The notes: generated from the sequence alone by a model not told the origin. Numbered from the stretch's first letter, positions 28,363 to 37,640 are shown. The stretch is DNA of 64,000 bases from Mycolicibacterium neoaurum VKM Ac-1815D (GCF_000317305.3 NC_023036.2:4712001-4776000); one strand, 5' to 3'. Program-made: numbers and translations.

Positions 28363-28929
28363 GTGACGGCAGAACCTCCGGTGCCACCCGCCGAACAACC
28401 CCGCATCATCCGTCGGCACCCGACGGGTTCCTTCCCCGCGCTCACCCCCGATCCCGGTGAGGACCGCACATCGCTGGTCCCGGCGGCGACCGACACCACA
28501 CAGACCACCTACATTCCGCGACCGATCCCGGTGGCGGTCCCCGGGCGACCGGCCGCCGGGCCCGCCACCGCGATCTCAGCCGCCATTGCGAGCATCCTCA
28601 GCGGGTGGGCCACCGCGGTCATCGCCACCGACCTGATCGCCGGCTGGTGGAACACCGATCTGCTGTTCTGCATCGCGATCGGATTCCTGACCGCGATCTC
28701 GGCGGGCGCCGGTATCGCCGGGTTGATCGCCCTGCTGCTGCAGCGCCGGATGGGTCGACTGCTGATCATCGTCGGGGCGGCCATCGGGCTGCTCATCTTC
28801 GGCAGCCTGTTCCTGGCCGGGGCCAAACTGCACCCGGTGGTGTTCGCGATGCCGGTGCTGCCGCTGGCGACGGTGGTACTGACGCTGTTGCCCGCGACTC
28901 GCCGGTGGTCTCGAGGACCGGGTCGTTAG
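28363..28929 (+). CDS. Small four-TM membrane protein
   Basis: A 188-residue protein with a Pro-rich soluble N-terminus (about 60 residues) followed by four hydrophobic segments at roughly 67-88, 98-121, 129-150 and 157-175. I do not recognise a family. It starts at GTG 28363, 13 bp after the M23 peptidase stop, so co-transcription is likely and an envelope role is inferred. Its stop overlaps that of the convergent uvrD1 gene by 3 bp, leaving no room for a terminator. Confidence 0.75.
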   Translation: MTAEPPVPPAEQPRIIRRHPTGSFPALTPDPGEDRTSLVPAATDTTQTTYIPRPIPVAVPGRPAAGPATAISAAIASILSGWATAVIATDLIAGWWNTDLLFCIAIGFLTAISAGAGIAGLIALLLQRRMGRLLIIVGAAIGLLIFGSLFLAGAKLHPVVFAMPVLPLATVVLTLLPATRRWSRGPGR

Positions 28930-31250
28930 AGCTTCTGCACCGGCGCGTGATTGTGCATCAACTTGACCCGGCCGGCACTGCCGAAGTCGATCAGCGACAT
29001 CGCCGATTCGCCCATCCCCGACACCTCTTCGACGCGGCCCAGTCCGTACTTGTCGTGGTTGACGCGGTCGCCGGGTTCCAACGTGATGATCGTGCGGTTG
29101 CGCGCCTTCCCCGGTGCGGGACGGGCGTTCTCGGCGAAGCGGCCGACGCGCGGCGCGCTGAGCGCTGCAGACGGCGCCTCCACCCGACGCCAGTTGATCA
29201 GGTCCTCGGGGATCTCGCGCAGGAACCGGGACTCGGGGTTGAGCATCGGCTGGCCCCATGACGAGCGCACCTTGGCACGGCTCAGATACAACCGCTGCCG
29301 GGCCCGGGTGATACCCACGTAGGCCAGCCGGCGTTCCTCGCTGAGCTCGGTGGGGTCGCCGAGTGCCCGCATGTGCGGGAACATGCCGTCCTCCCAGCCG
29401 ATCACGAAGACCACCGGGAACTCCAGACCCTTGGCGGTGTGCAGCGTCATCATGGTGACCACGCCGGAACCGTGCTCGGGGATCTCGTCGGCGTCGGCCA
29501 CCAGCGAGACCCGTTCCAGGAACTGCGCCAGCACCCCGGTGTCGGGGATGTCCTCGTCGTGGTCTTCCTCTTCGTCCAACGCCTGCCGGTTGGCCAGGTC
29601 GATGCTGAATTCGTGGGCGACGCTGACGAGCTCGTTCAGGTTGTCCAGCCTGGCCAGATCCTGCGGGTCACTGGATGATTCGAGCTCACGTCGGTAGCCG
29701 GTGCGCTCCAGCACCGCCTCGACGAGGTCGCCGAGTTCGCCGTCGAGTTGGCCGCGCAGCTGGTCGAGCAGTTTCACGAAGGACGCGATCGCCTTCTCCG
29801 AGCGGGTGTTGAGCATCGGCACCCGGCCCTCCGCGGCCGCCTGCAACGCATCGTTGAAGCTTCCACCGCTGTTCTCGGCGTACACCGCGACGCACGCCTC
29901 CGCGCGGTCCCCGATTCCCCGCCGCGGGGTGTTCAGGATACGACGCATGCTCACCGAATCCCCCGGGTTGTCGAGCACCCGCAGGTAGGCGACGATATCG
30001 CGAATTTCCTTGCGCTCGTAGAACCGAACGCCGCCGACCACCTTGTACGGGATGCCTGAGCGGATGAAGACTTCTTCCAGCGCGCGGGAGGAGTTGTTGG
30101 TGCGGTAGAAGACCGCGACGTCGTTGTAGGAGATGTTCTCCTGATCGGCCAGCGCATCGATCTCGCCCGCGACGAACCGGGCCTCGTCGTGCTCGTTGTC
30201 CGCGACGTAGCCGACGATCAGCTCTCCCTCACCGGAGTCGGTCCACAGTCGCTTCTCACGGCGGCCGGTGTTGCGGGCGATCACGGCATTGGCGGCGTTC
30301 AGGATCGTCTGCGTCGATCGGTAGTTCTGTTCCAGCAGAATCGTTCTGGCGTTGGGATAGTCGCGCTCGAAGTCCTCGATATTGCGGATGGTGGCGCCAC
30401 GGAACGCGTAGATCGACTGGTCGGCATCACCCACCACACACAGCTCCGAGGGAGGCACCCCGGCCGGATCATCGGAGTGTGTCTCGACCCCGACGAGCTC
30501 ACGCACCAACACGTACTGCGCGTGGTTGGTGTCCTGGTACTCGTCGACGAGGATGTGCCGGAACCGGCGCCGGTAGTACTGGGCGATCTGCGGGAAGGCC
30601 TGCAGCACGGCCACCGTCTCGCCGATCAGATCATCGAAGTCCAGGGCGTTGGCAGCCCGCAGCCGGCGCTGGTATTCGCCGAACACCGAGGCGATGGTCT
30701 TGGACATGTCATCGGAGCTGTCGGTCAGGTCGGCGAGCGCCTGGTCGGGATCGATCAGCTCGTTCTTGAGGTTGGAGATGCCGTTGGCCAGCAACCGCGG
30801 GGTGTAGCGCTTGGTGTCCAGGCCCATGTCCTTGGCGATCATCATGAGCAGCCGGCGCGAGTCGTCGGAGTCGTAGATCGAGAAGTTCGAGTTCAGCCCG
30901 GGCAGCAGTGAGGCCTGGTTACGCAGGATGCGCACGCACGTGGAGTGGAAGGTGGACACCCACATGTTGCGGGCCCGCGGGCCGATCAACCCGACGACGC
31001 GTTCGCGCATCTCGGCGGCGGCCTTGTTGGTGAAGGTGATGGCGAGCACCTGCCCGACACCGACGTCACGGGCGGCCAGCAGGTAGGCGATGCGCCGGGT
31101 GAGCACCGCCGTCTTACCCGATCCCGCGCCGGCCACGATGAGCAGCGGGGATCCTTCGTGCAGGACAGCTTGGCGCTGCTGCGGGTTGAGCCCGTCGAGC
31201 AGTTGTTCGGTATCAGAACCCTGGGCCGGCGCGTCAAAAAGAGATGTCAT
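28926..31250 (-). CDS. uvrD1: ATP-dependent DNA helicase UvrD1 (UvrD/PcrA family)
   Basis: A 774-residue superfamily 1A helicase for nucleotide excision repair and replication fork maintenance. Motif I (VAGAGSGKTAVLTRR), motif II (LVDEYQDTNHAQ), motif III (VGDADQSIYAFRGA), motif IV (LEQNYRS) and motif V (MTLHTAKGLEFPVVF) are all present, and the C-terminal region ends with a Tudor-like Ku/RNAP-interaction segment (GDRVNHDKYGLGRVEEV). In mycobacteria UvrD1 works with Ku, which is encoded elsewhere in this window. The ATG at 31250 is favoured by length; one at 31283 is possible. Matches Rv0949. Confidence 0.95.
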   Translation of the reverse strand: MTSLFDAPAQGSDTEQLLDGLNPQQRQAVLHEGSPLLIVAGAGSGKTAVLTRRIAYLLAARDVGVGQVLAITFTNKAAAEMRERVVGLIGPRARNMWVSTFHSTCVRILRNQASLLPGLNSNFSIYDSDDSRRLLMMIAKDMGLDTKRYTPRLLANGISNLKNELIDPDQALADLTDSSDDMSKTIASVFGEYQRRLRAANALDFDDLIGETVAVLQAFPQIAQYYRRRFRHILVDEYQDTNHAQYVLVRELVGVETHSDDPAGVPPSELCVVGDADQSIYAFRGATIRNIEDFERDYPNARTILLEQNYRSTQTILNAANAVIARNTGRREKRLWTDSGEGELIVGYVADNEHDEARFVAGEIDALADQENISYNDVAVFYRTNNSSRALEEVFIRSGIPYKVVGGVRFYERKEIRDIVAYLRVLDNPGDSVSMRRILNTPRRGIGDRAEACVAVYAENSGGSFNDALQAAAEGRVPMLNTRSEKAIASFVKLLDQLRGQLDGELGDLVEAVLERTGYRRELESSSDPQDLARLDNLNELVSVAHEFSIDLANRQALDEEEDHDEDIPDTGVLAQFLERVSLVADADEIPEHGSGVVTMMTLHTAKGLEFPVVFVIGWEDGMFPHMRALGDPTELSEERRLAYVGITRARQRLYLSRAKVRSSWGQPMLNPESRFLREIPEDLINWRRVEAPSAALSAPRVGRFAENARPAPGKARNRTIITLEPGDRVNHDKYGLGRVEEVSGMGESAMSLIDFGSAGRVKLMHNHAPVQKL

Positions 31251-31298
31251 TTCGGTCTCGAATCTACCGCCGACAGGTGACATCCCGGTGACCCGCCT

Positions 31299-31328
31299 TT
31301 GCACGGAATCTGCGCCGGGTGGCACACT
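31299..31328 (+). promoter_or_regulatory. Putative leaderless promoter of chorismate mutase
   Basis: TTGCAC (31299-31304) and CACACT (31323-31328) with an 18-bp spacer precede the GTG at 31335 by 6 nt. The -10 lacks the T-A start of TANNNT, so the call is tentative. Confidence 0.35.
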
Positions 31329-31334
31329 CGGATC

Positions 31335-31592
31335 GTGTTACCCGAGCCCGCCGCCGATATCGACGAACTGCGCCTGGAGATCGACCGCCTCGACGCGGAA
31401 ATCCTGGCTGCGGTGAAGCGCCGCGCCGAGGTTTCGCGCCTCATCGGCAAGGCGCGGATGGCCTCCGGCGGCACCCGGCTGGTGCACAGCCGCGAGATGA
31501 AGGTCATCGAGCGCTACAGCGAGCTCGGCCCCGAGGGCAAGGACCTGGCCATGCTGCTGTTGCGCCTGGGTCGCGGCCGCCTCGGCCACTAG
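31335..31592 (+). CDS. Intracellular chorismate mutase (AroQ-delta type)
   Basis: An 85-residue all-helical AroQ chorismate mutase, converting chorismate to prephenate for Phe and Tyr synthesis. It keeps the family pattern DELRLEIDRLDAEILAAVKRR, then VSRLIGKARMASGG, REMKVIERY and the C-terminal LLRLGRGRLGH. In M. tuberculosis the orthologue (Rv0948c) is weakly active alone and is activated by complex formation with the DAHP synthase AroG through the C-terminal Arg-Leu-Gly tail, which is conserved here. The GTG at 31335 gives the expected length; the ORF reaches further upstream to 31299 without similarity. Confidence 0.92.
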   Translation: MLPEPAADIDELRLEIDRLDAEILAAVKRRAEVSRLIGKARMASGGTRLVHSREMKVIERYSELGPEGKDLAMLLLRLGRGRLGH

Positions 31593-31600
31593 TCACCCCA

Positions 31601-31651
31601 CGATTTCGGCGCGGAAACGCTCGGTCAGCGAGCGTTTCCGCGCCGAAATCG
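31601..31651. repeat. Perfect 51-bp hairpin between chorismate mutase and aldehyde dehydrogenase
   Basis: A perfect inverted repeat with 23-bp arms beginning CGATTTCGGCGCGGAAACG and a 5-nt loop GTCAG, abutting the aldehyde dehydrogenase stop codon (31652) and 8 bp past the chorismate mutase stop. It would form a very stable hairpin on both strands and could terminate both convergent genes. Its outer and central sequences recur in the palindrome at 4602-4654. Confidence 0.85.
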
Positions 31652-33106
31652 TCAGGACGTGAAGGCGATGTACTTGGTCTCCAGGTACTCCTCGATACCC
31701 TCCGAGCCGCCCTCGCGGCCGAACCCGGACTCCTTGATCCCGCCGAACGGCGCCGCGGCATCCGAGATGACCCCGCGGTTGACGCCCACCATGCCCGCCT
31801 CGACGGACTCCGCGACGCGCAGCGCGCGATCGAGAGACTGGGTGTAGATGTAGGACGCCAACCCGTACTCGGTGTTGTTGGCCGCGGCGATACCTTCCTC
31901 CTCGGTATCGAAGCCGGTGATCGGCGCGACGGGCCCGAACACCTCCTCCTTGAGGATGCGGGCGTCGGCCGGGACGTCGGCCAGCACGGTGGCCGGGTAG
32001 AAGTGTCCGGGACCGTCCGGGGCCACTCCGCCGACGGCCACCTCGGCGCCGCGGGACACGGCGTCGGAGACCAGGTCGGCGACGATGCCGAGTTGTTTGG
32101 CCGAGATCAGCGGGCCCAATGTCGAGGACTCCTCAAGACCGTTGCCCAACGAGTATTCGCTCATCCGCTTGACCAGCTTCTCGGTGAACTCCGCGCGCAC
32201 CGCATTGGCGACGTGGAACCGGTTGGCCGCGGTGCACGCCTCGCCGCCGTTGCGCATCTTTGCCAGCAACGCACCCTCCACGGCGGCATCGACGTCGGCA
32301 TCGTCGAACACCACGAACGGGGCGTTGCCACCGAGTTCCATCGAGGTGCGCAACAGCTTGTCGCTGGACTGTTTCACCAGTGCCTTGCCGACCCCGGTCG
32401 AGCCGGTGAAGGTCAGCTTGCGCAGCCGGCCGTCGTCGATCAGCGCTGCGGTCAGATCACCGGGCTTGGTGGTCGGCAGCACCGAGAGCACCCCCTTGGG
32501 CAGGCCGGCCTCGTCGATCAGCTTGGCCAGCAGCAGCATCGTCAGCGGGGTCTCCTGCGCCGGTTTGACCAGCATGGTGCAACCGGCCGCGAGTGCGGGG
32601 CCGATCTTGCGGGTGCCCATCGCCAATGGGAAGTTCCACGGCGTGATGGCGTAACACGGGCCCACCGGCATCTTGGTCACCAGGATGCGCCCGGTGCCCG
32701 CCGGGCTGTGGGTGTAGCGCCCGTCGATGCGGACGGCTTCCTCGGCGAACCAACGGAAGAACTCCGAACCGTACTTCACCTCGCCGCGGCTCTCGGCCAG
32801 CACCTTCCCCATCTCCAGGGTCATCAGCATGGCGAGGTCTTCGCTTCGCGCGGTAAGGGTTTCGAACACCGAGCGCAGGATCTCGCCGCGTTCGCGCGCC
32901 GGGGTGGCGGCCCAGTCGGCCTGCACGGCGGTGGCGGCATCGAGCGCGGCGATCCCATCTTCGGGCGTCGCATCGGCCACCGAGGTGATCACCTCGTCGG
33001 TCGCGGGGTTGAGCACGTCGAACTTCTGGGATGAAGCCGAGCCCCGCTCGTCACCACCGATCCACAGACCGGTGGGCACGGATGAAATCAACTCTTCAAT
33101 GCGCAT
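31652..33106 (-). CDS. NAD(P)-dependent succinate-semialdehyde dehydrogenase-like
   Basis: A 484-residue aldehyde dehydrogenase with the TPWNFPLAM cofactor loop, the [13 protein letters not shown](P) motif, the general-base Glu in [12 protein letters not shown] (about residue 255) and the catalytic Cys in [11 protein letters not shown] (about residue 288). Closest in pattern to GabD-type succinate-semialdehyde dehydrogenases feeding the TCA cycle, but related aldehydes cannot be excluded. The start at 33106 is close to, and divergent from, pgi (51 bp). Ends directly at the hairpin 31601-31651. Confidence 0.9.
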   Translation of the reverse strand: MRIEELISSVPTGLWIGGDERGSASSQKFDVLNPATDEVITSVADATPEDGIAALDAATAVQADWAATPARERGEILRSVFETLTARSEDLAMLMTLEMGKVLAESRGEVKYGSEFFRWFAEEAVRIDGRYTHSPAGTGRILVTKMPVGPCYAITPWNFPLAMGTRKIGPALAAGCTMLVKPAQETPLTMLLLAKLIDEAGLPKGVLSVLPTTKPGDLTAALIDDGRLRKLTFTGSTGVGKALVKQSSDKLLRTSMELGGNAPFVVFDDADVDAAVEGALLAKMRNGGEACTAANRFHVANAVRAEFTEKLVKRMSEYSLGNGLEESSTLGPLISAKQLGIVADLVSDAVSRGAEVAVGGVAPDGPGHFYPATVLADVPADARILKEEVFGPVAPITGFDTEEEGIAAANNTEYGLASYIYTQSLDRALRVAESVEAGMVGVNRGVISDAAAPFGGIKESGFGREGGSEGIEEYLETKYIAFTS

Positions 33107-33156
33107 ACATCCATCATGTACACCCTCGATCCCGACGCCGCACTAAGGTCGGAAGA

Positions 33157-34806
33157 ATGAGTGCTGACATCACCGAGACGGCCGCATGGCATTCGCTGCA
33201 ACGCCACCACGAGGCGGTGTCGTCGAAGAATCTTCGGGAGCTCTTCGACGAAGATCCGGCCCGCGGCACCGATCTCACGCTGACCGTCGGCGATCTCTAC
33301 ATCGACTACAGCAAGCACCGGGTGACACGCGAGACGTTGGAACTCCTGGTCGAGCTGGCCACCGCGGCCGGGCTGCAGGACCGCCGCGACGCCATGTACT
33401 CCGGTGCGCACATCAACACCTCCGAGGACCGCGCCGTTCTGCACACGGCCCTGCGGTTGCCCAGGGGCGCCGAGCTGATCGTGGACGGCCAGGACGTGGT
33501 CGCCGACGTCCATCAGGTGCTCGACGCGATGGGCGATTTCACCGACCGGTTGCGTTCCGGACAGTGGACCGGCGCCACGGGCGAGCGGATCACGTGCGTG
33601 GTGAACATCGGCATCGGCGGCTCGGATCTGGGACCGGTGATGGTCTACGACGCGTTGCGCCACTACGCCGATGCCGGCATTTCGGCGCGCTTCGTGTCCA
33701 ATGTCGACCCGGCCGACCTGATCGCGAAGTTGGACGGCTTGAATCCGGCCACAACGCTTTTCGTCGTCGCGTCGAAGACGTTCTCCACGCTGGAGACATT
33801 GACCAATGCGACCGCGGCGCGGCGGTGGCTGATCGAATCACTCGGCGAGGATGCGGTTTCCAAGCATTTCGTGGCGGTCTCCACCAACAAGAAGCTCGTC
33901 GACGAATTCGGTATCGACACCGCCAACATGTTCGGCTTCTGGGATTGGGTTGGCGGTCGCTACTCGGTGGACTCGGCGATCGGGCTGAGCGTGATGGCGG
34001 CGATCGGCCGCGAACGCTTCGCGGAGTTCCTCTCCGGGTTCCACCTCGTCGACGAGCACTTCCGAACGGCGCCGCTGGCACAGAACGCGCCGGCTCTGCT
34101 GGGCCTGATCGGCGTCTGGTACAACAACTTCTTCGGCGCGCAGTCCCGCGCTGTGCTGCCGTATTCCAATGACCTGTCTCGGTTCGCCGCCTATCTGCAG
34201 CAGCTGACCATGGAATCCAACGGGAAGTCGGTGCGCGCGGACGGCACACCGGTCAGCACCGATACCGGCGAAATCTATTGGGGCGAGCCGGGAACCAACG
34301 GTCAGCACGCGTTCTACCAGTTGCTGCACCAGGGCACCAGGTTGATCCCGGCCGACTTCATCGGCTTTTCCCAGCCCACCGACGATCTGCCCACCGCGGA
34401 CGGCACCGGCAGCATGCACGACCTGCTGATGAGCAACTTCTTCGCCCAGACCCAGGTGTTGGCCTTCGGCAAGACTGCCGAGGAGATCGCGGGCGAGGGC
34501 ACCGACGCCGATGTCGTGCCGCACAAGGTGATGCCGGGCAACCGGCCGAGCACCTCGATCCTGGCGACCAAGCTCACCCCCTCGGTGGTCGGTCAGCTCA
34601 TCGCGCTCTACGAGCACCAGGTGTTCACCGAGGGCGTCATCTGGGGTATCGACTCGTTCGACCAGTGGGGTGTCGAGCTGGGCAAGACCCAGGCCAAGGC
34701 GCTTCTCCCGGTGCTGACCGATGATGCCGCTCCCGCGAGGCAGACGGATTCGTCGACCGATGCACTCGTGCGGCACTACCGCGCGGAGCGCGGCCGAACA
34801 GCCTGA
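33157..34806 (+). CDS. pgi: Glucose-6-phosphate isomerase
   Basis: Pgi, 549 residues, interconverts glucose-6-phosphate and fructose-6-phosphate. The SIS-fold blocks [14 protein letters not shown], the signature [16 protein letters not shown] and the C-terminal [11 protein letters not shown] are intact. The ATG at 33157 follows GGAAGA and gives the usual length. The last codons plus the stop are duplicated in tandem (29-bp period) just downstream, so the C-terminus [10 protein letters not shown] is encoded twice, the second copy being untranslated. Confidence 0.97.
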   Translation: MSADITETAAWHSLQRHHEAVSSKNLRELFDEDPARGTDLTLTVGDLYIDYSKHRVTRETLELLVELATAAGLQDRRDAMYSGAHINTSEDRAVLHTALRLPRGAELIVDGQDVVADVHQVLDAMGDFTDRLRSGQWTGATGERITCVVNIGIGGSDLGPVMVYDALRHYADAGISARFVSNVDPADLIAKLDGLNPATTLFVVASKTFSTLETLTNATAARRWLIESLGEDAVSKHFVAVSTNKKLVDEFGIDTANMFGFWDWVGGRYSVDSAIGLSVMAAIGRERFAEFLSGFHLVDEHFRTAPLAQNAPALLGLIGVWYNNFFGAQSRAVLPYSNDLSRFAAYLQQLTMESNGKSVRADGTPVSTDTGEIYWGEPGTNGQHAFYQLLHQGTRLIPADFIGFSQPTDDLPTADGTGSMHDLLMSNFFAQTQVLAFGKTAEEIAGEGTDADVVPHKVMPGNRPSTSILATKLTPSVVGQLIALYEHQVFTEGVIWGIDSFDQWGVELGKTQAKALLPVLTDDAAPARQTDSSTDALVRHYRAERGRTA

Positions 34807-34837
34807 GCCGCGCGGAGCGCGGTCGAACAGCCTGAGC
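34779..34837 (+). repeat. 29-bp tandem duplication of the pgi 3' end
   Basis: The sequence from 34779 to 34808 (CCGCGCGGAGCGCGG, then CCGAACAGCCTGAGC) is repeated at 34808-34837 with one substitution. It covers the last codons and stop of pgi. This looks like a recent slippage duplication; the second copy is outside the coding region. Confidence 0.85.
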
Positions 34838-34845
34838 CCGAGGCG

Positions 34846-34905
34846 CCGAGAGTGACGTAATGGCTGCCCCCGATGCGTCGGAGGCAGCCGTTACGTCACT
34901 CTCGG
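34846..34905. terminator. Dyad downstream of pgi
   Basis: 22-bp arms, CCGAGAGTGACGTAATGGCTGC (34846-34867) and its near complement (34884-34905), match at 21 of 22 positions with a 16-nt loop. Located between convergent genes, it can serve as the pgi terminator. It starts with the CCGAGA motif found in the dyad at 24792. Confidence 0.7.
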
Positions 34906-34920
34906 GGCCGACCGGAAAAG

Positions 34921-34960
34921 CGCGTACCCGCTGCGCCTTTCGGCGAGCAGCGGGTACGCG
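34921..34960. terminator. Second dyad between pgi and the collagen-like gene
   Basis: Perfect 14-bp arms CGCGTACCCGCTGC and GCAGCGGGTACGCG with a 12-nt loop, 18 bp beyond the stop codon of the minus-strand collagen-like gene. Probably its terminator. Confidence 0.7.
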
Positions 34961-34978
34961 TCCTATCGAGATGCTGTG

Positions 34979-35398
34979 TTACGGGGCGGGGATGGTTGCG
35001 CAACCCACATTCGGGATGCAGCCGCTCGCGCCACCGGGACCTGCACTGCCACTGGGGCCGCCGGGGATCGCCCCGGTTGCACCGTCCGGGCCGGCCGATC
35101 CGCCGGGACCGCCCGGGATCACACCACTGGCACCACCCGGACCAGCCTCACCGACGGGACCACCCGGAATGGCGCCACTGGCACCACCGGGACCGGCCTC
35201 GCCGACGGGACCACCGGGGATCGCCACGTTGGCACCGTCCGGACCGGCATTGCCGACTGCGGCACACGGCGTGCCGTCGGCGTTCCAGCACGGCGGCGGT
35301 GGCGGCGGGGTGGCACCGGCGACGGGTGCGAACGCGATTGCCGCACCCGCAGCACCGGCAAAGAGGAACGGGGTCATCTTCGTCAGTTTCACCATCAT
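34979..35398 (-). CDS. Secreted collagen-like Gly/Pro/Ala repeat protein
   Basis: A 139-residue exported protein. A signal peptide spans about residues 1-29 (positive MVKLTKM, hydrophobic FLFAGAAGAAIAFAP, then AGA-T). It is followed by a Pro run and a short Cys pair, and then by about 4.8 copies of a 17-residue unit of the form GEAGPGGASGAIPGGPV, ending with CIPNVGCATIP. The unit is Gly-rich but not strict Gly-X-Y, so it is only collagen-like. Four Cys in two pairs could form disulphides. No family recognised; surface or matrix role is conjecture. Starts ATG ATG without an evident ribosome-binding site. Confidence 0.75.
   Translation of the reverse strand: MMVKLTKMTPFLFAGAAGAAIAFAPVAGATPPPPPPCWNADGTPCAAVGNAGPDGANVAIPGGPVGEAGPGGASGAIPGGPVGEAGPGGASGVIPGGPGGSAGPDGATGAIPGGPSGSAGPGGASGCIPNVGCATIPAP
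35012..35254 (-). repeat. 51-bp coding tandem repeats
   Basis: About 4.8 tandem copies of a 51-bp unit encode the 17-residue Gly/Pro/Ala units of the collagen-like protein. Copies differ by scattered substitutions. Repeat number is likely to vary between strains through slippage. Confidence 0.8.
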
Positions 35399-35461
35399 GA
35401 AAAGAGAGTTACCACTGACTAAGTCGGGCTAAACATCATCCCGATCGCAATCTTTTCGAGA

Positions 35462-36211
35462 TCAGGCAAAGCGTTTGGTGTACTTCGGCGGCAGCAGCCG
35501 CATGATCTGGGTCAGCGGCGCCCACGGCCAGTTCGGCACGACCGCGCGGCCCTTCTCCTTCTCGATGGCCGCGACCATGGCGCGCACTCCGGTCTCGTTG
35601 TCGACCATCAACAGGGTGTTCGCCGCCTGGGCCGTCATCTCCGATTCGATATAGCCAGGTTCGATCACGGTGACCCGGATGGGGCCCTTGTCGTACTCGG
35701 CACGCAGGGATTCACCGAGCGAGGTCATACCCGCCTTGGACGCCGCGTAGGCGGCCTTGGTGCCCGGCACACCGGTATTGCCCAGCACCGAGGAGATGAT
35801 CACCAGGTGCCCGCCGCCCGCCTTCTGGAACAGCTGCAGCGCGTACTCGATCTGCACCAGCCCGGAGACCAGGTTGGTTTTCAGGGTCGCAGAGTTGTGC
35901 CACGGCTTCCCGCCACCGATCTGGTAGCCCTTGCCGATGCCGGCATTGACGATCACGCGGTCGATACCACCCAGCTCGTCGGACAGTTGCCCGAACACCT
36001 GCGGGATGGCCTCGTGGTCGTCGACGTCGAGCGCGGCGATGGCGACCTTGGCGTACGGGTGCTTGTCGAGGATCTCGGCACGCAGTTCTTCCAGCCGATC
36101 GAGGCGGCGCGCGCACAGCGCCAGGTCGCGGCCCATGGCCGCGAAGGCGCGGGCCATCCCGGCACCGAGGCCGGAGCTCGCACCGGTGATGAGTATCTTC
36201 TGGCGGGTCAT
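35462..36211 (-). CDS. Short-chain dehydrogenase/reductase (Rv0945-like)
   Basis: A 249-residue classical SDR with TGASSGLGAG (cofactor loop, about residues 8-17), VNAGIG, the catalytic Ser in IISSVLGN and Tyr-Lys in AAYAASKAG (about 154-162). The Arg-rich segment ALCARRLDRLEE after the second strand favours NADPH. It matches M. tuberculosis Rv0945 in position. It lies 40 bp after the ThrE-like gene on the same strand, so it may be the last gene of the Fpg-small ORF-ThrE operon. Substrate unknown. Confidence 0.88.
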   Translation of the reverse strand: MTRQKILITGASSGLGAGMARAFAAMGRDLALCARRLDRLEELRAEILDKHPYAKVAIAALDVDDHEAIPQVFGQLSDELGGIDRVIVNAGIGKGYQIGGGKPWHNSATLKTNLVSGLVQIEYALQLFQKAGGGHLVIISSVLGNTGVPGTKAAYAASKAGMTSLGESLRAEYDKGPIRVTVIEPGYIESEMTAQAANTLLMVDNETGVRAMVAAIEKEKGRAVVPNWPWAPLTQIMRLLPPKYTKRFA

Positions 36212-36251
36212 GGCAGCAGGATAACCGAGTTAGATTTCTGGCCGGAAACTC

Positions 36252-37469
36252 TCAGAGTTCTGTCGCGGTATCGGAGTCCGCGCCGCGGCGCGCGAACGCG
36301 TTCCACATCGCGTATCCGGTGGTGAAACCCAACGCGATGGACATCATCGACACGAGCATCACCGTGATTGCCGCGCTGCCCTGCCCCGAGGCGAGTTGGG
36401 CGAGGCCGATCATCCCGATCGAGCTGGGCACCAACAGCCAGAAGCCGGGTGCCAACATCACCTGCGCCACCGGTGTCATGGACAGTCTACTCAGGGCCAA
36501 CGCGCTCAAGATGAGGATCAGTCCGCCGCCGAATCCGCTGACATAGCCCCCGAAGACAGCGTTGGTCAGCAGCTGGGCGCCGTAGGCGGTGAACAGGACG
36601 AGCGTCAGCCACGGTGCGAACCCGCGCGGCGGGCCGAGGTGCAGGATGATCCCGACGGCGTAGACCGCGACCCCGAGCCAGGGCGCCCAGCTGCCCAGGG
36701 TGTTCACCGGCACATCGACCAGCTCCGACCACGTCAGACCGAGCAACTGCACGGCCAGCAGGATGCCCAGCGCCAGTTGGGCCAGCCGCATCAGTCCCGC
36801 CATCAGACGTGCCGAACCGGAGACCATTTCACTGGTGGACGACTCGATGACGGCCAGCGTGATGGCGACCCCCGGTAGGAACAGCGTCAGCGGTGCGATC
36901 AGCACCCGCAGGCTGTCGTGACCCATGTGCAGGAGCCGCCCGAGGCTGAAGGCGACGTAGGTCACCAGGAATGCGCTGAGGACCGGGAGCAGTTGGCGCA
37001 GTGCCGGATTGCGCCGAGTGAGCAATTCCAGCAATCCGACCAACAGCCCGAAGCCGGTCGCCGCGATCAGCGAGAGCACGGTCGGCTGCAAGATCAGTGC
37101 GTACGCCGCACTCTGCAATCCGTAGCCGATGACGCTGACGCCACCGCCGAATCGTCGTGGCATGGCGTGGATCCGGTCCAGCTCGGCCAGGCCCTCGGCC
37201 GGATCCAACCGCTGGGTCTGGGCCCGTTCCACGAGCTCACCCAGCGGGAAGGTCTGGTCATAGCGCAATGCGGCCCCGCGGGCCACGATCGTGTGTTGCC
37301 GGTCCCCCGCTTGGATGAAGTTCGGCAACACGAGCACCGGGCAGTCCGTGCCCTGCCGCGCGGACACCCGCTCCAGCGTATGGCGAACCATCGTCACCGG
37401 ATAGTCCGCGCTGAGCATCGCCGACCCGAGCCGGGCGATGAATTCGACGGTGGTCGTCGTGTCAGACAT
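36252..37469 (-). CDS. ThrE-type threonine/serine exporter
   Basis: A 405-residue membrane protein combining the ThrE N-terminal domain (DUF1212: about residues 1-240, with FIARLGSAMLSADYPVTMV and ALRYDQ) and the C-terminal ThrE_2 domain (about 260-395). About ten transmembrane segments are visible. In Corynebacterium, ThrE exports L-threonine and L-serine by proton-motive force. The start at 37469 overlaps by 8 bp the end of a 47-residue membrane ORF upstream, suggesting translational coupling. Amino-acid specificity here is inferred from the family. Confidence 0.85.
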   Translation of the reverse strand: MSDTTTTVEFIARLGSAMLSADYPVTMVRHTLERVSARQGTDCPVLVLPNFIQAGDRQHTIVARGAALRYDQTFPLGELVERAQTQRLDPAEGLAELDRIHAMPRRFGGGVSVIGYGLQSAAYALILQPTVLSLIAATGFGLLVGLLELLTRRNPALRQLLPVLSAFLVTYVAFSLGRLLHMGHDSLRVLIAPLTLFLPGVAITLAVIESSTSEMVSGSARLMAGLMRLAQLALGILLAVQLLGLTWSELVDVPVNTLGSWAPWLGVAVYAVGIILHLGPPRGFAPWLTLVLFTAYGAQLLTNAVFGGYVSGFGGGLILILSALALSRLSMTPVAQVMLAPGFWLLVPSSIGMIGLAQLASGQGSAAITVMLVSMMSIALGFTTGYAMWNAFARRGADSDTATEL

Positions 37470-37605
37470 GGTGTGTTCCTTGTGTTGTCGACGGCCGCAA
37501 GAACGCGAGCGCCACCACGATCGCCACCACGGGTACGACGGTCAGCAGCCAACCCAGCGTGTGCATCGCCGCGATCACCGCGTGCGCGTTGCGGGTCCAG
37601 AGCAT
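37462..37605 (-). CDS. 47-residue single-TM small protein coupled to the exporter
   Basis: A tiny ORF: ATG at 37605 with AGGGA 6 nt upstream, encoding MLWTRNAHAVIAAMHTLGWL, a hydrophobic stretch (LLTVVPVVAIVVALAFL) forming one transmembrane helix, and a short polar tail ending THHV. Its TGA at 37464-37462 lies within the start region of the ThrE-like gene (8-bp overlap), a classic coupling arrangement. It begins 35 bp after the Fpg stop. No family recognised. It could be a subunit or regulator of the exporter, or only a leader ORF. Confidence 0.55.
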   Translation of the reverse strand: MLWTRNAHAVIAAMHTLGWLLTVVPVVAIVVALAFLRPSTTQGTHHV

Positions 37606-37640
37606 TGTGTCCCTGCGCCTGACCACCGGCCTCCTCGCCG

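Noticed and set aside
35012-35254. Possible CRISPR array
   Set aside because: The repeats are head-to-tail 51-bp units without spacers and keep one reading frame with a signal peptide; they are coding tandem repeats.
37462-37605. Type I toxin interpretation of the 47-residue membrane ORF
   Set aside because: No antisense RNA promoter is visible, and its coupling to the exporter gene argues for a transporter-related role.
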